Made by a program: the position numbers and the translations under genes. Shown here piece by piece: positions 31,274-40,124 of a DNA stretch of 45,905 bases; within the stretch, counting starts at the first letter, position 1, and each line of letters opens with the position of its first letter. The notes under the pieces were generated by a model, which saw only the letters and a list, made by a program, of their open reading frames with translations, was not told the origin of the DNA and searched no databases. Location of the stretch: the NCBI GenBank assembly GCA_026991575.1, contig JALXBF010000136.1:1-45905 (forward strand). Direction: 5' to 3'. This DNA comes from Planctomycetota bacterium (lineage in GTDB: Bacteria > Planctomycetota > Planctomycetia > JALXBF01).

Positions 31274-32307
31274 TCTCCTGGCGCAAGCCCAACATGGTCG
31301 GCATTGATCTGGGCTCATCCCGCGTCAAGCTCGCCCGGCTGGACCGGCACCGTGCCGATATCGGGGCGCGGGTCGGCATGGCCCCGGTAGACCTTCAGCC
31401 GGAACCGTCGCCGGAGGTCTGGCTGGACCTGGTCCAAGGCGCCGTGCAACTTGCCGCCGAGCGTGCCGGCACGGAGCTACATGGGCAGCGGGTGGCGTTC
31501 CTGCTGCCGCCCCAGTGGACCGAAGTCCGATCACTGCCCGCAGTAAACCTGACCAAAGAGACGGCACCCGCCGAGGTGGCGGCGTACGTCGAACGGGAGC
31601 TGGGCAGCGACCTGGCCGGGTGTGTCTGGGATTACTGGTTCGCCGAAAAGGATGGCGAGCCCATCGAGCTGTTGGTGGTGTTTGCCCGCATGGCCTACGC
31701 CGATCGGATTGCTCGCCTGGCGCTGCGGCTCCGCTGTGAGCTGGCCACCGTGGATGCCCTGCCCTGGGCACACTACCGCCTGTTCCGGCTCGCCATGCCG
31801 CAGTGTCCGGAAGGGGGTGTCGTGCTGGAATGGGGATTGACCCAGGCGTGGTTCACGCTGGTCGGCCGCCACGCACCGTTGTACTGCCGCCGGCTGCCCC
31901 GCGTCCGTTTCGTTGATGTCGTGGATCGCCTGAGCGAAGCGCTTGGCATAAGCCCGGACGTCGTGCTCGCTGCGCTCCGCGAAGAGGAGCAGGGCGGACC
32001 GCAGGCAAAGCTGTGGCACGAACTGTTGGATGAGACAAGCCACGCGGTCGTGCACCGCTTCAGCGAAGAAGTCCAGCGGACGCTTGAGTTCGCGCGGAGT
32101 CGTTACGGGTCCGGATCGACCGACATCATCCTTGCGACCGGAGGAGTGTTCGCACTGGCACCGGTGCGTGAGCGTGTGACTGCACTGCTTGGTCAAGCCG
32201 TGCACGGCCCCCGCTGCAGTAGCTGGCAGCGCTGGCCGTTGTTTCCACTGTACGGTACGGCTTGTGCGCTGGCCGCACTGGACGTAGCCGATGCGACAGT
32301 ACTGTAA
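31270..32307 (+). CDS. pilM: PilM-like actin-fold ATPase
   Basis: 345 residues. The actin-like fold is indicated by the N-terminal phosphate loop VGIDLGSSRVKLARLD, the PilM-type middle region (VAFLLPPQWTEVRSLPAVNLTKET) and the C-terminal IILATGGVFALAPVRERV. PilM is cytoplasmic and binds the N-terminus of PilN. The start overlaps the preceding gene by four bases. Compared with classical PilM (about 354 residues) the length fits. T2SS would have GspL here, so a separate PilM points to a type IV pilus-type platform. Confidence 0.87.
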   Translation: MISWRKPNMVGIDLGSSRVKLARLDRHRADIGARVGMAPVDLQPEPSPEVWLDLVQGAVQLAAERAGTELHGQRVAFLLPPQWTEVRSLPAVNLTKETAPAEVAAYVERELGSDLAGCVWDYWFAEKDGEPIELLVVFARMAYADRIARLALRLRCELATVDALPWAHYRLFRLAMPQCPEGGVVLEWGLTQAWFTLVGRHAPLYCRRLPRVRFVDVVDRLSEALGISPDVVLAALREEEQGGPQAKLWHELLDETSHAVVHRFSEEVQRTLEFARSRYGSGSTDIILATGGVFALAPVRERVTALLGQAVHGPRCSSWQRWPLFPLYGTACALAALDVADATVL

Positions 32308-32869
32308 CTTGACCACAAGCCGGGGCTACTGGATCGCGCGCGGCAGCCGTCTGCTCTGGCGCGGCCTGCCACCGGCAGCGGTCGTGCTGGCTACCACGCT
32401 GCTGATCCTCGGCCTGCAGGCCTGGGAACTACGCCGGCTGGCAACCCAACGCGACAGTTGGCAACAACAGGCTGACCAGGTCGCCCGGCTCAGAGAGAAA
32501 GTCAGCCGGTTGCACAGGGAGCGCGAAGAACTCCAGCAAAAGGTACAGGCGGTTGGCAGCGTCAGTCGGGGACTACCGCCCGCCTGGCTCCTGGCCCTGC
32601 TCGGCGAGGCGGTCGATGCTGCCCACCGGAACGTGCTCGTTCGTGAAGTGCAGTTCACCGAGGGGCCCGACGGGCCGAGCTTCTACGCCATCAACGTACG
32701 GGGATGGGCTCGGGGCCATGCCGACGTGGCCAGCTTCGTGGCACGGCTGCGGCTGGACCCGGCAACTCGGCACATCGAGATCGAAAGAGTCGCCGCCCGT
32801 CCGGATGAACAGCTCGTTGAGTTCACGGTCTCGTTTGCTGTGGGCAAGCAGAGGCGGGAGGAGAGGTGA
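32291..32869 (+). CDS. pilN: PilN-like bitopic platform protein
   Basis: 192 residues. One membrane helix at about 28-46 (AAVVLATTLLILGLQAW) follows a cytoplasmic tail with RGYWIARGSRLLW. A coiled coil (about 48-88, LATQRDSWQQQADQVARLRE) leads to a ferredoxin-like domain (VREVQFTEGPDGPSFYAINVRG). PilN uses its tail to bind PilM and its coil to pair with PilO. The tail lacks the exact INLLP motif of classical PilN. It overlaps pilM by 17 bases and its TGA stop overlaps the next ATG. Confidence 0.82.
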   Translation: MRQYCNLTTSRGYWIARGSRLLWRGLPPAAVVLATTLLILGLQAWELRRLATQRDSWQQQADQVARLREKVSRLHREREELQQKVQAVGSVSRGLPPAWLLALLGEAVDAAHRNVLVREVQFTEGPDGPSFYAINVRGWARGHADVASFVARLRLDPATRHIEIERVAARPDEQLVEFTVSFAVGKQRREER

Positions 32870-33465
32870 TGAGCGAGTGCGGCACGATCAACGAGGCGCG
32901 GTGGCAAGCGGTGCAGAAATGGCTGCGCACCGCCCTGGTGGGATCTGTCGTGCTCACGGCCGTGGCCGGATACGTGGCCAGCCGCTGGCTGGAGGGGATC
33001 GCCAGGAGCTGGCAACGCGAGCTGCGCGAAGCACAGCGGAAAGCCCTGGCCAAGCAACAGGTGCTGGCCGCCTTGGAGCGGGCTCAGCAACAACTCCGCC
33101 GCGCTCACGAGCGATGGCGCGCGATACGGCGGCAGGTGCCCGAACGAGCCGACAGGCCTGGTTTCTTCCAACAACTGGTCTCGCTGGCCGACCGCTGCGG
33201 CCTTGCACTGGCAAACCTGGCTCCGGCCGGCGAAAGGAAGCGCGATCGCTATGCCGAGTTCTACCTGAAGGGAGACGCGACCGGCGACTACCGGGCCGTA
33301 GCACAGTTCCTGTGGCACTTCAGCCGGCTGGAGCGTGCGGCCCGCATGACACAACTGACCTTGCGCCGCGAAGGTGAGCTCTATCACATCACCTTCACGG
33401 TCGCCGTGCCCTACGGACTGGCACGCGCCGAGCAGACGCAGCAACACTTGAAACCGGGCACGTGA
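32869..33465 (+). CDS. pilO: PilO-like bitopic platform protein
   Basis: 198 residues from ATG 32869, with GGAGG just upstream. Helix at about 20-40 (LRTALVGSVVLTAVAGYVAS), long coiled coil (about 45-85, WQRELREAQRKALAKQQVLA) and a ferredoxin-like periplasmic domain with the PilO-type segment GFFQQLVSLADRCGLALANLAP, then FYLKGDATGDYRAVAQFLWHF. PilN and PilO pair in the inner membrane and connect the cytoplasmic ring to the secretin through PilP. GTG 32866 is a weaker start. Confidence 0.84.
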   Translation: MSECGTINEARWQAVQKWLRTALVGSVVLTAVAGYVASRWLEGIARSWQRELREAQRKALAKQQVLAALERAQQQLRRAHERWRAIRRQVPERADRPGFFQQLVSLADRCGLALANLAPAGERKRDRYAEFYLKGDATGDYRAVAQFLWHFSRLERAARMTQLTLRREGELYHITFTVAVPYGLARAEQTQQHLKPGT

Positions 33466-33474
33466 GGAGAAGCC

Positions 33475-34020
33475 ATGGCCATTTCGGAACGCACGAAGTG
33501 GCTGATTGTCGGTGTGCTTGCGGTCATCTTAATCGGAGTGGTCTGGTACCAGGTCAACCGGGCCGATGAGCCACCGGCGGCGCTGTTGACCCCGCGGCAG
33601 GCGGTGGTCCGCAAGGCTCGCGTGCGGTCGGCCGAGCCTATACCAGCGGTGTCGATCGAACCGCCTGAATCGCTCGCTCCCCTCCTTGCGCGCAACCCGT
33701 TCGACAACCCGAAACTCGTGGCCAGCACCGCGCAGGATGAGCCGCAGGCGGAGCCAGAGCCAGTCGACCCGATCAACCTGGTTCCCGAATGGCTAAGGAC
33801 CGGAAGAATCGAAGCTGTGATCAACCGCAACGACGAGCGGATCGCCATCATCGCGGGTCGCACCGTGCGTGAAGGCCAACAGATCGGCGGCGTCGAAGTA
33901 GTACGGATTACCGAACGGGAGATTGTGCTGCGGCCGATCGAAACCCCCGCAGCATCGCCGGCCCAGTCCGGCAACGAGCCGGGCAAAGCTAGCGGACGGG
34001 ACAACGCCCATGAGAACTAG
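33475..34020 (+). CDS. GspC/PilP-like periplasmic linker protein
   Basis: 181 residues, ATG after GAGGAG. It has one N-terminal membrane helix (about 8-25, WLIVGVLAVILIGVVWYQV), a proline/alanine/glutamate-rich linker and a small beta-sandwich near the C-terminus (PEWLRTGRIEAVINRNDERIAIIAGRTVREG, then VEVVRITEREIVLRP) that matches the homology-region fold shared by GspC and PilP. The N-terminal helix without a lipobox favours GspC; the position after PilO favours PilP. Its role is to connect the inner-membrane platform to the secretin. The next gene starts inside its 3' end (11-base overlap). Confidence 0.8.
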   Translation: MAISERTKWLIVGVLAVILIGVVWYQVNRADEPPAALLTPRQAVVRKARVRSAEPIPAVSIEPPESLAPLLARNPFDNPKLVASTAQDEPQAEPEPVDPINLVPEWLRTGRIEAVINRNDERIAIIAGRTVREGQQIGGVEVVRITEREIVLRPIETPAASPAQSGNEPGKASGRDNAHEN

Positions 34021-35518
34021 CGTCTTTGCCAGTTCACGACCGCATATCGTCCTGATCGTCCTGATCGGCGCGTTCGCGGTAACGTCTGCGTGCTGCTGTG
34101 GCGTGCGCGCCGCACGGGCGCAGGCCCCCGATGCTGACGGTCGTCTGGCGCTCGAGCTCAACGAAGACGGTACCTTCACGCTCCCGCTGCGGACTCAGCA
34201 GCAGGACGTCCAGGTGGACACCGCTTCAGGCACCGTGTCGGTGCGGGCTGAGGGAGTGGCAGCGGGGCGGGTCGTACAGCTGATCGCGGAAGCCGCGGAC
34301 CTGAATGTGGTCGTGGTTGGCGACCTGAGCGAACCGGTGACCCTGCACCTGAAGGACGCACCGGTCGATCGCGCCCTGAACGCAGTCCTTGAGCTCACCG
34401 GCCACGTCGCCCTGCGTGAAGGCAATCTCATCAAGATCGTGCCCGTGACAGCAGCCAACAACCAAGCGCTGCCTGGCACGGTGGTCCGCGTTTTCCGTCT
34501 GCGCTACGTGCGCGCCAGCAGCATTCGCGCCGGACTGGACGCCCTAAAATCGCCCCGCGGGATCATCCAGGTTCTCGAAACCCCCGCCGTGCCAAGCGTT
34601 GATCAACCGGTCTCCGACGTACTGCTGCCGCGCGACACCATCGTCGTCTCGGACCTGCCCGAATACGTGGCACGTATTGCCGCCTACATCCGCCAGGTGG
34701 ACGTGCCGCCGGAGCAGGTGATGCTGGAAACCCGCATCCTGGAGGTCAAACTCGCCCGTGGCATCCGTACCGGCTTTCAGTTCCTAGGTGAGTTCGAACC
34801 AGGCAGCAAGGTGGTCACATTCCGCTTGAACGGGTTTGCTTCGTCGAATCCAACGGAAGGTTTCGCGTTCACGATAGAAGGTAGTGAGCTGAACACGATT
34901 CTGGACATGCTCGAGACCACTGCGGATGCGAAGACGCTGGCCGCGCCGCGACTGATGGTGACCCACGGCCAACAGGCGCGCATTCAGATCGGCCGCAGCA
35001 TCAGCTACCGGGTTACAACGGTCACGGAAGTCGCACAGCTCGAGGACGTTCGCTTTCTGGACACGGGCATCGTGCTGCGGCTGATCCCATACATCGACCG
35101 TGACGGCCGCATCCTGATGCGTCTGCGTCCGGAAGTGTCCCAAGCCGAAATCAACGAGGACACGAAGCTGCCAGACAAGACGACGACTGAAGTAGAGACG
35201 ACCGTGCTGGTGCACGACGGCGAAGGCCTGGTGATCGGCGGACTGATCCAGGAAAAGGACGTGGACAATCGGAGCAAGTTGCGGAAACTGGCAGATCTAC
35301 GATGGATCGGACATCTATTCCGGCGAACGGAAGTCGACCGCGAACGGCGGGAGATTATCATCGCGCTGGTGCCATACCTGTACCCGGGTGACGAGTCCCG
35401 TCAGGCGGAGAACCAGGCCCAGGTCGAGCGTGTAAGCTATCCTCTGTTAGAAGAGGACCTCAGGCCAACGCCACGTCCCTGGGAGCCACGGCTCCATCAG
35501 CCTGAGGCGCCGAAGTAG
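34010..35518 (+). CDS. gspD: Secretin (outer-membrane pore), GspD/PilQ-like, short form
   Basis: 502 residues from ATG 34010; the upstream open frame is not signal-like. A signal peptide ends near ARAQ (about residue 37). N-terminal domain (about 60-150): DVQVDTASGTVSVRAEGV, then VAAGRVVQLIAEAADLNVVV and VTLHLKDAPVDRALNAVLE (STN/N0-type), then a single N1-like segment (VFRLRYVRASSIRAGLDAL) and IVVSDLPEYVARIAAYIRQVD. The secretin core follows, with VMLETRILEVKLARG, LAAPRLMVTHGQQARIQIG, RLRPEVSQAEI and VHDGEGLVIGGLIQE. No AMIN domain is seen and fewer N domains than in GspD or PilQ (about 650-770). Terminal gene of the assembly operon proper. Confidence 0.9.
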   Translation: MRTSVFASSRPHIVLIVLIGAFAVTSACCCGVRAARAQAPDADGRLALELNEDGTFTLPLRTQQQDVQVDTASGTVSVRAEGVAAGRVVQLIAEAADLNVVVVGDLSEPVTLHLKDAPVDRALNAVLELTGHVALREGNLIKIVPVTAANNQALPGTVVRVFRLRYVRASSIRAGLDALKSPRGIIQVLETPAVPSVDQPVSDVLLPRDTIVVSDLPEYVARIAAYIRQVDVPPEQVMLETRILEVKLARGIRTGFQFLGEFEPGSKVVTFRLNGFASSNPTEGFAFTIEGSELNTILDMLETTADAKTLAAPRLMVTHGQQARIQIGRSISYRVTTVTEVAQLEDVRFLDTGIVLRLIPYIDRDGRILMRLRPEVSQAEINEDTKLPDKTTTEVETTVLVHDGEGLVIGGLIQEKDVDNRSKLRKLADLRWIGHLFRRTEVDRERREIIIALVPYLYPGDESRQAENQAQVERVSYPLLEEDLRPTPRPWEPRLHQPEAPK

Positions 35519-35555
35519 GCAGGTCTGTCAAGTCAGGCTTTCGCGGGGCAGAGCT

Positions 35556-35774
35556 ATGACACAGTCGGGCAATCCCCTTCAAGTGCCGCCTGAACTGCTG
35601 CCGCTTATCGAGAAACGCTCCGGTAAGGACCGTCGCTCCGGCCGCGACCGCCGTAGACTAAGTCGAGTGGACCGGATCGAGTCGGCCATCAAGGCGCTGA
35701 ACGGAGTGCTGCACGACCGTCGTTCCGGCGTCGATCGCCGCTCAGGTAAGGACCGACGCAAGCAGAACAGCTAG
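35556..35774 (+). CDS. Small basic protein with repeated KDRRSG/RDRR motifs
   Basis: 72 residues. Two repeat blocks flank a helix: EKRSGKDRRSGRDRRR near the N-terminus and DRRSGVDRRSGKDRRK near the C-terminus, with VDRIESAIKALNGVL between. It follows the secretin by 37 bases on the same strand. Basic RRSGxDRR repeats are known as tails in many bacterial proteins, often linked to signalling or surface proteins, but no function is established. The repeat and the conserved-looking central helix support it as a real gene. Confidence 0.6.
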   Translation: MTQSGNPLQVPPELLPLIEKRSGKDRRSGRDRRRLSRVDRIESAIKALNGVLHDRRSGVDRRSGKDRRKQNS

Positions 35775-35809
35775 GTGGTCGCGCAGCGTGCAGGAGCTTC
35801 CCAGCAACG

Positions 35810-36598
35810 ATGAACCAACCTCTGTGGGACACGCACGCCCACCTTGTGGACGATACGTACGAGTCGGACCTGGAGGAGGTGCTCGAACGGGCACGCGACC
35901 AGGGCGTCCGCAACATTGTCGTCATCGGCTATACGGCCACCACGAGCCGCCGGGCGGTTGACCTGGCCCATCGCTACAGCCTCTGGGCCGCTGTCGGTCT
36001 GCACCCGAACTACTTGGGCAACGTCACCGGAGCCGATTGGGATGAGATCGTGCGGTTGCTGGAGGACCAGCCCAAGGTTGTGGCGATCGGCGAGACCGGG
36101 CTGGACGGTTATCGTGACCTGGTACCGCTGGAGGTACAGAAGGAGTGGTTCGCGCGGCACCTGCAGCTGGCAGCGTTGCTGCACAAGCCGGTCGTGATCC
36201 ACTGCCGTAATGCCGGCTCGGCACTGCTGGATGTTCTGCATTCGGTCCATCCGTTGCCCCAGCTCATCATGCACGCCTTTGGTGAGGACGCCCGGGTGCT
36301 GCGTGAGGTGCTGGAGCTTGGTGCGTACGTCTCGTTTGCCGGGAACATCACCTACCGGAACCGGAAATTCGACGCGTTGCGTGCGCTGGTGCCGCTAGTT
36401 CCCGATCAGCGACTACTCATCGAAACCGACGCGCCGTACCTGGCACCGGAGCCGATGCGAGGCAAGCGTAACGAGCCAGCCTACCTGGTGCACACGCTGC
36501 GGCGCATGGCGGAGCTGCGTGGCACAGACGAGCAGTCGCTGCGTGCGGCGATCGCTCGAAACGCCAGCCGCGTCTTTGGGTTAGATTCCCTCCGCTAG
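35810..36598 (+). CDS. tatD: TatD-family DNase
   Basis: 262 residues, TIM-barrel metal-dependent hydrolase. Family motifs: WDTHAHLVDD (H9, H11), VVIGYTAT, AAVGLHPNYL, AIGETGLDGY (Glu), VVIHCRNAG (His), IMHAFGED (His) and IETDAPYLAPEP (Asp), the metal-binding set of TatD/YcfH. Known members are Mg-dependent 3'-5' exonucleases or D-aminoacyl-tRNA-related deacylases. It is not part of the Tat system. ATG 35810 follows a weak ribosome site. It is read in the same direction as the secretin, so it may share the transcript. Confidence 0.93.
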   Translation: MNQPLWDTHAHLVDDTYESDLEEVLERARDQGVRNIVVIGYTATTSRRAVDLAHRYSLWAAVGLHPNYLGNVTGADWDEIVRLLEDQPKVVAIGETGLDGYRDLVPLEVQKEWFARHLQLAALLHKPVVIHCRNAGSALLDVLHSVHPLPQLIMHAFGEDARVLREVLELGAYVSFAGNITYRNRKFDALRALVPLVPDQRLLIETDAPYLAPEPMRGKRNEPAYLVHTLRRMAELRGTDEQSLRAAIARNASRVFGLDSLR

Positions 36599-36973
36599 CT
36601 GCATCCGGCCCTCTTCGGGTCTGGACTACCGACCGTGGTCGGACAACCCAATGAACCGGCGACGGGCGGGCGGCGGGTGGAGGCGAAGAATCTGCAAAAG
36701 CGAGCAAATCCTTGTAAAGCGTACAACGGGTGCGGGCTCCTGGGTGGAGGGCGACGTCCAAGCGGCAAGCGATTGTCGCCAAAGGGGTTAACGGAACAAG
36801 CGCTAGGCTCCGGGCGCCGGCAGCAGATCTGGCACGCCGTTTGCAGGCAGAAACCGGTACGCGGCCGGCTGGACAACCTCACCGGGCGGCCCTAAAAAGA
36901 GAATGGATACCGCAGAGACGAGCGAGGATCGAGCAAGACCCTCCTCCTGCCTCTGTCCCCTTCCCTCCGTCGC

Positions 36974-37014
36974 GCCGGAAGCGCGTCCTGGCCCGCGCTT
37001 CCGGCAGTTTTTTT
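36974..37014 (+). terminator. Strong intrinsic terminator after tatD
   Basis: A perfect 12-bp stem, GCCGGAAGCGCG (36974-36985) and CGCGCTTCCGGC (36994-37005), with an 8-base loop, is followed two bases later by seven T (37008-37014). This is one of the clearest terminators in the window. It works only for plus-strand transcription, because no T run follows on the other strand. Confidence 0.9.
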
Positions 37015-37037
37015 GCGCGCTAGCCCACACCGCATCA

Positions 37038-37063
37038 GGTGCCGTCGCCGTACGGCGGGCACC
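37038..37063 (-). terminator. Hairpin after gatB, possible terminator
   Basis: GGTGCC (37038-37043) pairs with GGCACC (37058-37063), and inside it CGCC pairs with GGCG around a GTAC loop, with a two-base bulge. It begins five bases after the gatB stop on the minus strand. No U run follows, so it may mark a Rho-type or imperfect terminator, or protect the 3' end. Confidence 0.4.
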
Positions 37064-37067
37064 ACAG

Positions 37068-38576
37068 CTATTCCAACGGAACGCCCGTCCGGGCAACCAG
37101 TGCTTCGTTGACCAGTCGCTCCACAAGCGCCGCGTCGGCGCGCCCTTTGGTCTGGCGCATGATCAGCCCACGGACAAAGCCGGCCACCTGCTTTCGTTTC
37201 TTGCCTTTCTTCTTCTTGAAGTCTTCCAGCACCTTTGGATTCTCATCGAGCACCTGGTCCACAATGGCCTTCAACTGCTGCTCGTCGCTGACCATCGTCA
37301 GGCCGCGTTCCGCGATGATCGCTCCCGGATCACGGCCGCTTTCGATCATCTCGGCAAACACTTCGCGGGCCGCATGGGTGTTGATCTCGCGCCGCTCGAT
37401 CCTGCTGACCAAATCGGCCAGCTTCTCGGGTCTGACCGGGAACTGTTCAATCGTCCACCCTTTGGCGTTCAGCGTGCGTTGCACGTCTTGGAGCATCCAA
37501 TTGCTGGCGTTCTTGGGGTTCTCTAGACCGCGTGCGAACTGTTCGAAGTAGTCCGCGAACGCCTTGCCCAGTTCGACGATGACCCGCGCGTCGTACTCGG
37601 GAATGCCGTACTCGGCGGCCAGCCGCAGGCGGCGCTGCGCCGGGAACTCACCGATCTGGCTGCGCACCTCTTGGAGCATCTGCTCCGACACCACGACGGG
37701 CACCAGATCCGGCTCCGGGAAGTACCGGTAATCGGAGGCTTCTTCCTTACGCCGCTGTGAAACGGTCACCGCTCGATTCTCGTCCCAGCCCCTGGTCTCC
37801 TTGGGCACCTCGCCGAGTTTGGCCCCTGTTCGGAGCCATTCCTCGTACTGCCGCCTGGCTTCGTAGGCCATGGCTGCTTCAACAGCCTTGAAGCTGTTCA
37901 TGTTTTTGACTTCTACAATGGGCGTGGCCACCGTTTGGCCGTTGTGCTGGACGTGCAGGTTGATGTTCGCATCGCAACGGAGACTGCCCTCCTGCATGTT
38001 GCAGTCGGAGACTTCCAGGTAGCGGAGCAACAACCGCAGCTCTTCCAGGAAGGTGCGCGCTTCCGCCGGGCTGTTCATGTCCGGCTTGGTCACAATCTCC
38101 AGCAGCGGCGTACCCGCTCGGTTCAGGTCCACCTGGCTCTTGCCCCCTCGTTCGGCGTGGAGCAGTTTCCCTGCGTCCTCTTCCAGGTGGACCCGGATGA
38201 TGCCCACCCGCTTGGTGCCGCCGTCGGCAGTGGGGATCTCCAGATAGCCGTCGTGGCTGAAGGGCAAGTCGTACTGGGAGATCTGGTAGTTTTTGGGGAG
38301 ATCCGGGTAGTAGTAGTTCTTGCGGTCCCACTTGGTGAAGCGGGCGATCTGGCAGTTCAGGGCCACCGCAGCGCGGAGGGCCAGCTGAAACGCCTTCTGA
38401 TTCATCACGGGCAGTACACCGGGCATGCCCAGGCAGATCGGGCAGACGTTCGTGTTGGGCGGGTCACCGAAGCGGTTCCGGCAGCCGCAGAAGAGTTTCG
38501 TTTCGGTGAGTAGCTGCACGTGGACTTCGAGTCCGATGACGATGGTATAAGGGGTTGCTTCCGTTGACGTCGCCAT
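37068..38576 (-). CDS. gatB: Aspartyl/glutamyl-tRNA(Asn/Gln) amidotransferase subunit B
   Basis: GatB phosphorylates the glutamyl or aspartyl group of misacylated tRNA and passes it to ammonia from GatA. 502 residues. Motifs: VIGLEVHVQLLTETKLFCGC (zinc/Mg region), CPICLGMPG, KNYYYPDLPKNYQISQYD, VDLNRAGTPLLEIVT, VEVKNMNSF and the basic tail (DFKKKKGKKRKQVAGFVRG) of the YqeY-type helical domain that binds the tRNA D-loop. ATG at 38576. It is the last gene of the rpmB-gatC-gatA-gatB operon, five bases after gatA. Confidence 0.97.
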   Translation of the reverse strand: MATSTEATPYTIVIGLEVHVQLLTETKLFCGCRNRFGDPPNTNVCPICLGMPGVLPVMNQKAFQLALRAAVALNCQIARFTKWDRKNYYYPDLPKNYQISQYDLPFSHDGYLEIPTADGGTKRVGIIRVHLEEDAGKLLHAERGGKSQVDLNRAGTPLLEIVTKPDMNSPAEARTFLEELRLLLRYLEVSDCNMQEGSLRCDANINLHVQHNGQTVATPIVEVKNMNSFKAVEAAMAYEARRQYEEWLRTGAKLGEVPKETRGWDENRAVTVSQRRKEEASDYRYFPEPDLVPVVVSEQMLQEVRSQIGEFPAQRRLRLAAEYGIPEYDARVIVELGKAFADYFEQFARGLENPKNASNWMLQDVQRTLNAKGWTIEQFPVRPEKLADLVSRIERREINTHAAREVFAEMIESGRDPGAIIAERGLTMVSDEQQLKAIVDQVLDENPKVLEDFKKKKGKKRKQVAGFVRGLIMRQTKGRADAALVERLVNEALVARTGVPLE

Positions 38577-38581
38577 GGACG

Positions 38582-40084
38582 TTACCCCGCCTTGCTCACC
38601 GCCGCCACAGCCTGTTGCAGGTCAGCGCGCCGGCGATGCCACTCGGTCTCGCGCTCATACATGCGCGCCGCACGCAGCAGCCGCTCTTCTTCGAAGGGCG
38701 GCGCCAGGATTTGCAGGCCGATCGGCAAACCGTCCTGCGTGAAACCACAGGGCAAGGAGATGCCGGCAATGCCGGCCAGGTTCGCGGTCACCGTGTAGAT
38801 GTCCGACAAGTACATGCTCAGCGGGTCCGCCAATCGCTCACCGAGCCGGAATGCCGGCGTGGGGGATGTCGGTCCGATGATCACGTCCACTTGTTCGAAT
38901 GCCCGATCGAAGTCCTCCCGGATGACCCGGCGCACCTTCAGGGCCTTCAGGTAGTACGCATCGTAGTACCCAGCCGACAAGGCGTAGGTGCCGAGCATGA
39001 TCCGGCGCTTCACCTCGGCACCAAACCCCTCGGCTCGCGTGCGGCAGTACATGTCGATCATGTCTTCGTATCGGGCGGCCCGGTAACCGTAATGCACGCC
39101 GTCGTACCGTGCCAGGTTACTGGACGCTTCCGCAGGTGCGACGATGTAGTAGGCGGGGATCCCATATTTGGAGTGAGGTAGGGAGATATCGCAGACGTCT
39201 GCACCAAGCTTCTCGTAAACCGCCACCGCATCGCGCACCGCAGTCGCCACCTCCGGATCCACCCCCTCGCTCAGCCACTCACGCACCACGCCAACCTTCA
39301 GCCCCTCGAGCGGCTCCTCAACGCAGGCCAGGTAGTCTGGCACGGATCGGGCAACGGAGGTGGAATCGAGCGGATCGTGTCCGGCGATAACCTTCAACAG
39401 CAGCGCCGTGTCCCGCACGTCGAACGCAAAAGGACCGATCTGGTCAAGTGAGCTAGCAAAGGCAACCAGCCCGTATCGGGAAACTCGGCCGTAGGTCGGC
39501 TTCAGCCCCACAACGCCGCAGAGCGCTGCAGGCTGCCGGATCGAACCGCCCGTGTCGCTGCCGATGGCCAGCGGGGCAAAGCAGGCAGCTACGGCCGCGG
39601 CTGACCCGCCGCTGGACCCGCCAGGCGCACGGGTTAGGTCCCACGGATTACGGGTTACCTGGAAGGCGGAGTTTTCCGTGGACGAGCCCATGGCGAACTC
39701 GTCCATGTTCGTCTTGCCGATCAGGACGGCATCCGCCTCCTTAAGCTTGCGCACGACGGTGGCGTCGTAAGGGGGGATGAAGTTTTCCAGGATCCTGCTC
39801 GCGCACGTCGTCCGCTGCCCTTCGGTGCAGAGCACGTCCTTCACCGCAACAGGTACGCCGGCCAGCGGTCCAAGTGGCTCGCCCCGGGCACGCCGCTCAT
39901 CCACCTCGGCAGCCTTCTTCACCGCCCCGTCAGCATCGACCAGCAGAAAAGCCTGAACGTGGCCGTCGAACCGTTCGATCCGCTCCAGGTAAGCCTGCAC
40001 CAGTTCGCGTGCCGACAATTCCCCCTTGGCCAGCGCGTCCAGATGCTCCAGGGCGGTGCGACCAACCAACGACTCGCCACTCAT
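38582..40084 (-). CDS. gatA: Aspartyl/glutamyl-tRNA amidotransferase subunit A
   Basis: GatA is the glutaminase of the complex. ATG 40084 is preferred (GAGGG about nine bases upstream); a TTG at 40090 would add two residues. 500 residues, amidase-signature family. The Ser-cisSer-Lys triad is intact: K82 (VPVAVKD), S157 (PGGSSGGS) and S181 (DTGGSIR), shifted three positions from the Staphylococcus enzyme (79, 154, 178). The C-terminal region ([14 protein letters not shown]) is typical. It is cotranscribed with gatB and gatC. Confidence 0.97.
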   Translation of the reverse strand: MSGESLVGRTALEHLDALAKGELSARELVQAYLERIERFDGHVQAFLLVDADGAVKKAAEVDERRARGEPLGPLAGVPVAVKDVLCTEGQRTTCASRILENFIPPYDATVVRKLKEADAVLIGKTNMDEFAMGSSTENSAFQVTRNPWDLTRAPGGSSGGSAAAVAACFAPLAIGSDTGGSIRQPAALCGVVGLKPTYGRVSRYGLVAFASSLDQIGPFAFDVRDTALLLKVIAGHDPLDSTSVARSVPDYLACVEEPLEGLKVGVVREWLSEGVDPEVATAVRDAVAVYEKLGADVCDISLPHSKYGIPAYYIVAPAEASSNLARYDGVHYGYRAARYEDMIDMYCRTRAEGFGAEVKRRIMLGTYALSAGYYDAYYLKALKVRRVIREDFDRAFEQVDVIIGPTSPTPAFRLGERLADPLSMYLSDIYTVTANLAGIAGISLPCGFTQDGLPIGLQILAPPFEEERLLRAARMYERETEWHRRRADLQQAVAAVSKAG

Positions 40085-40124
40085 CGGCAACAGCCCTCGT
40101 TGCTCCTCAGACAGGCAAGAAGCG

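Larger units (their letters stand above)
36599..37067. other. Region between convergent tatD and gatB, with terminator and possible RNA
   Basis: No open frame here is convincing. From 36599 to 36973 the plus strand has several small inverted repeats (GGCGAC 36750-36755 with GTCGCC 36775-36780; TTGTA/TACAA at 36712-36726) and AT-richer patches. An intrinsic terminator lies at 36974-37014, and a second, minus-strand-oriented hairpin at 37038-37063. An RNA gene is possible. Confidence 0.4.

Noticed and set aside
36635-36895. Open frame of 86 codons between tatD and gatB
   Set aside because: Sequence is low-complexity and basic, with no ribosome site and no recognisable motif.
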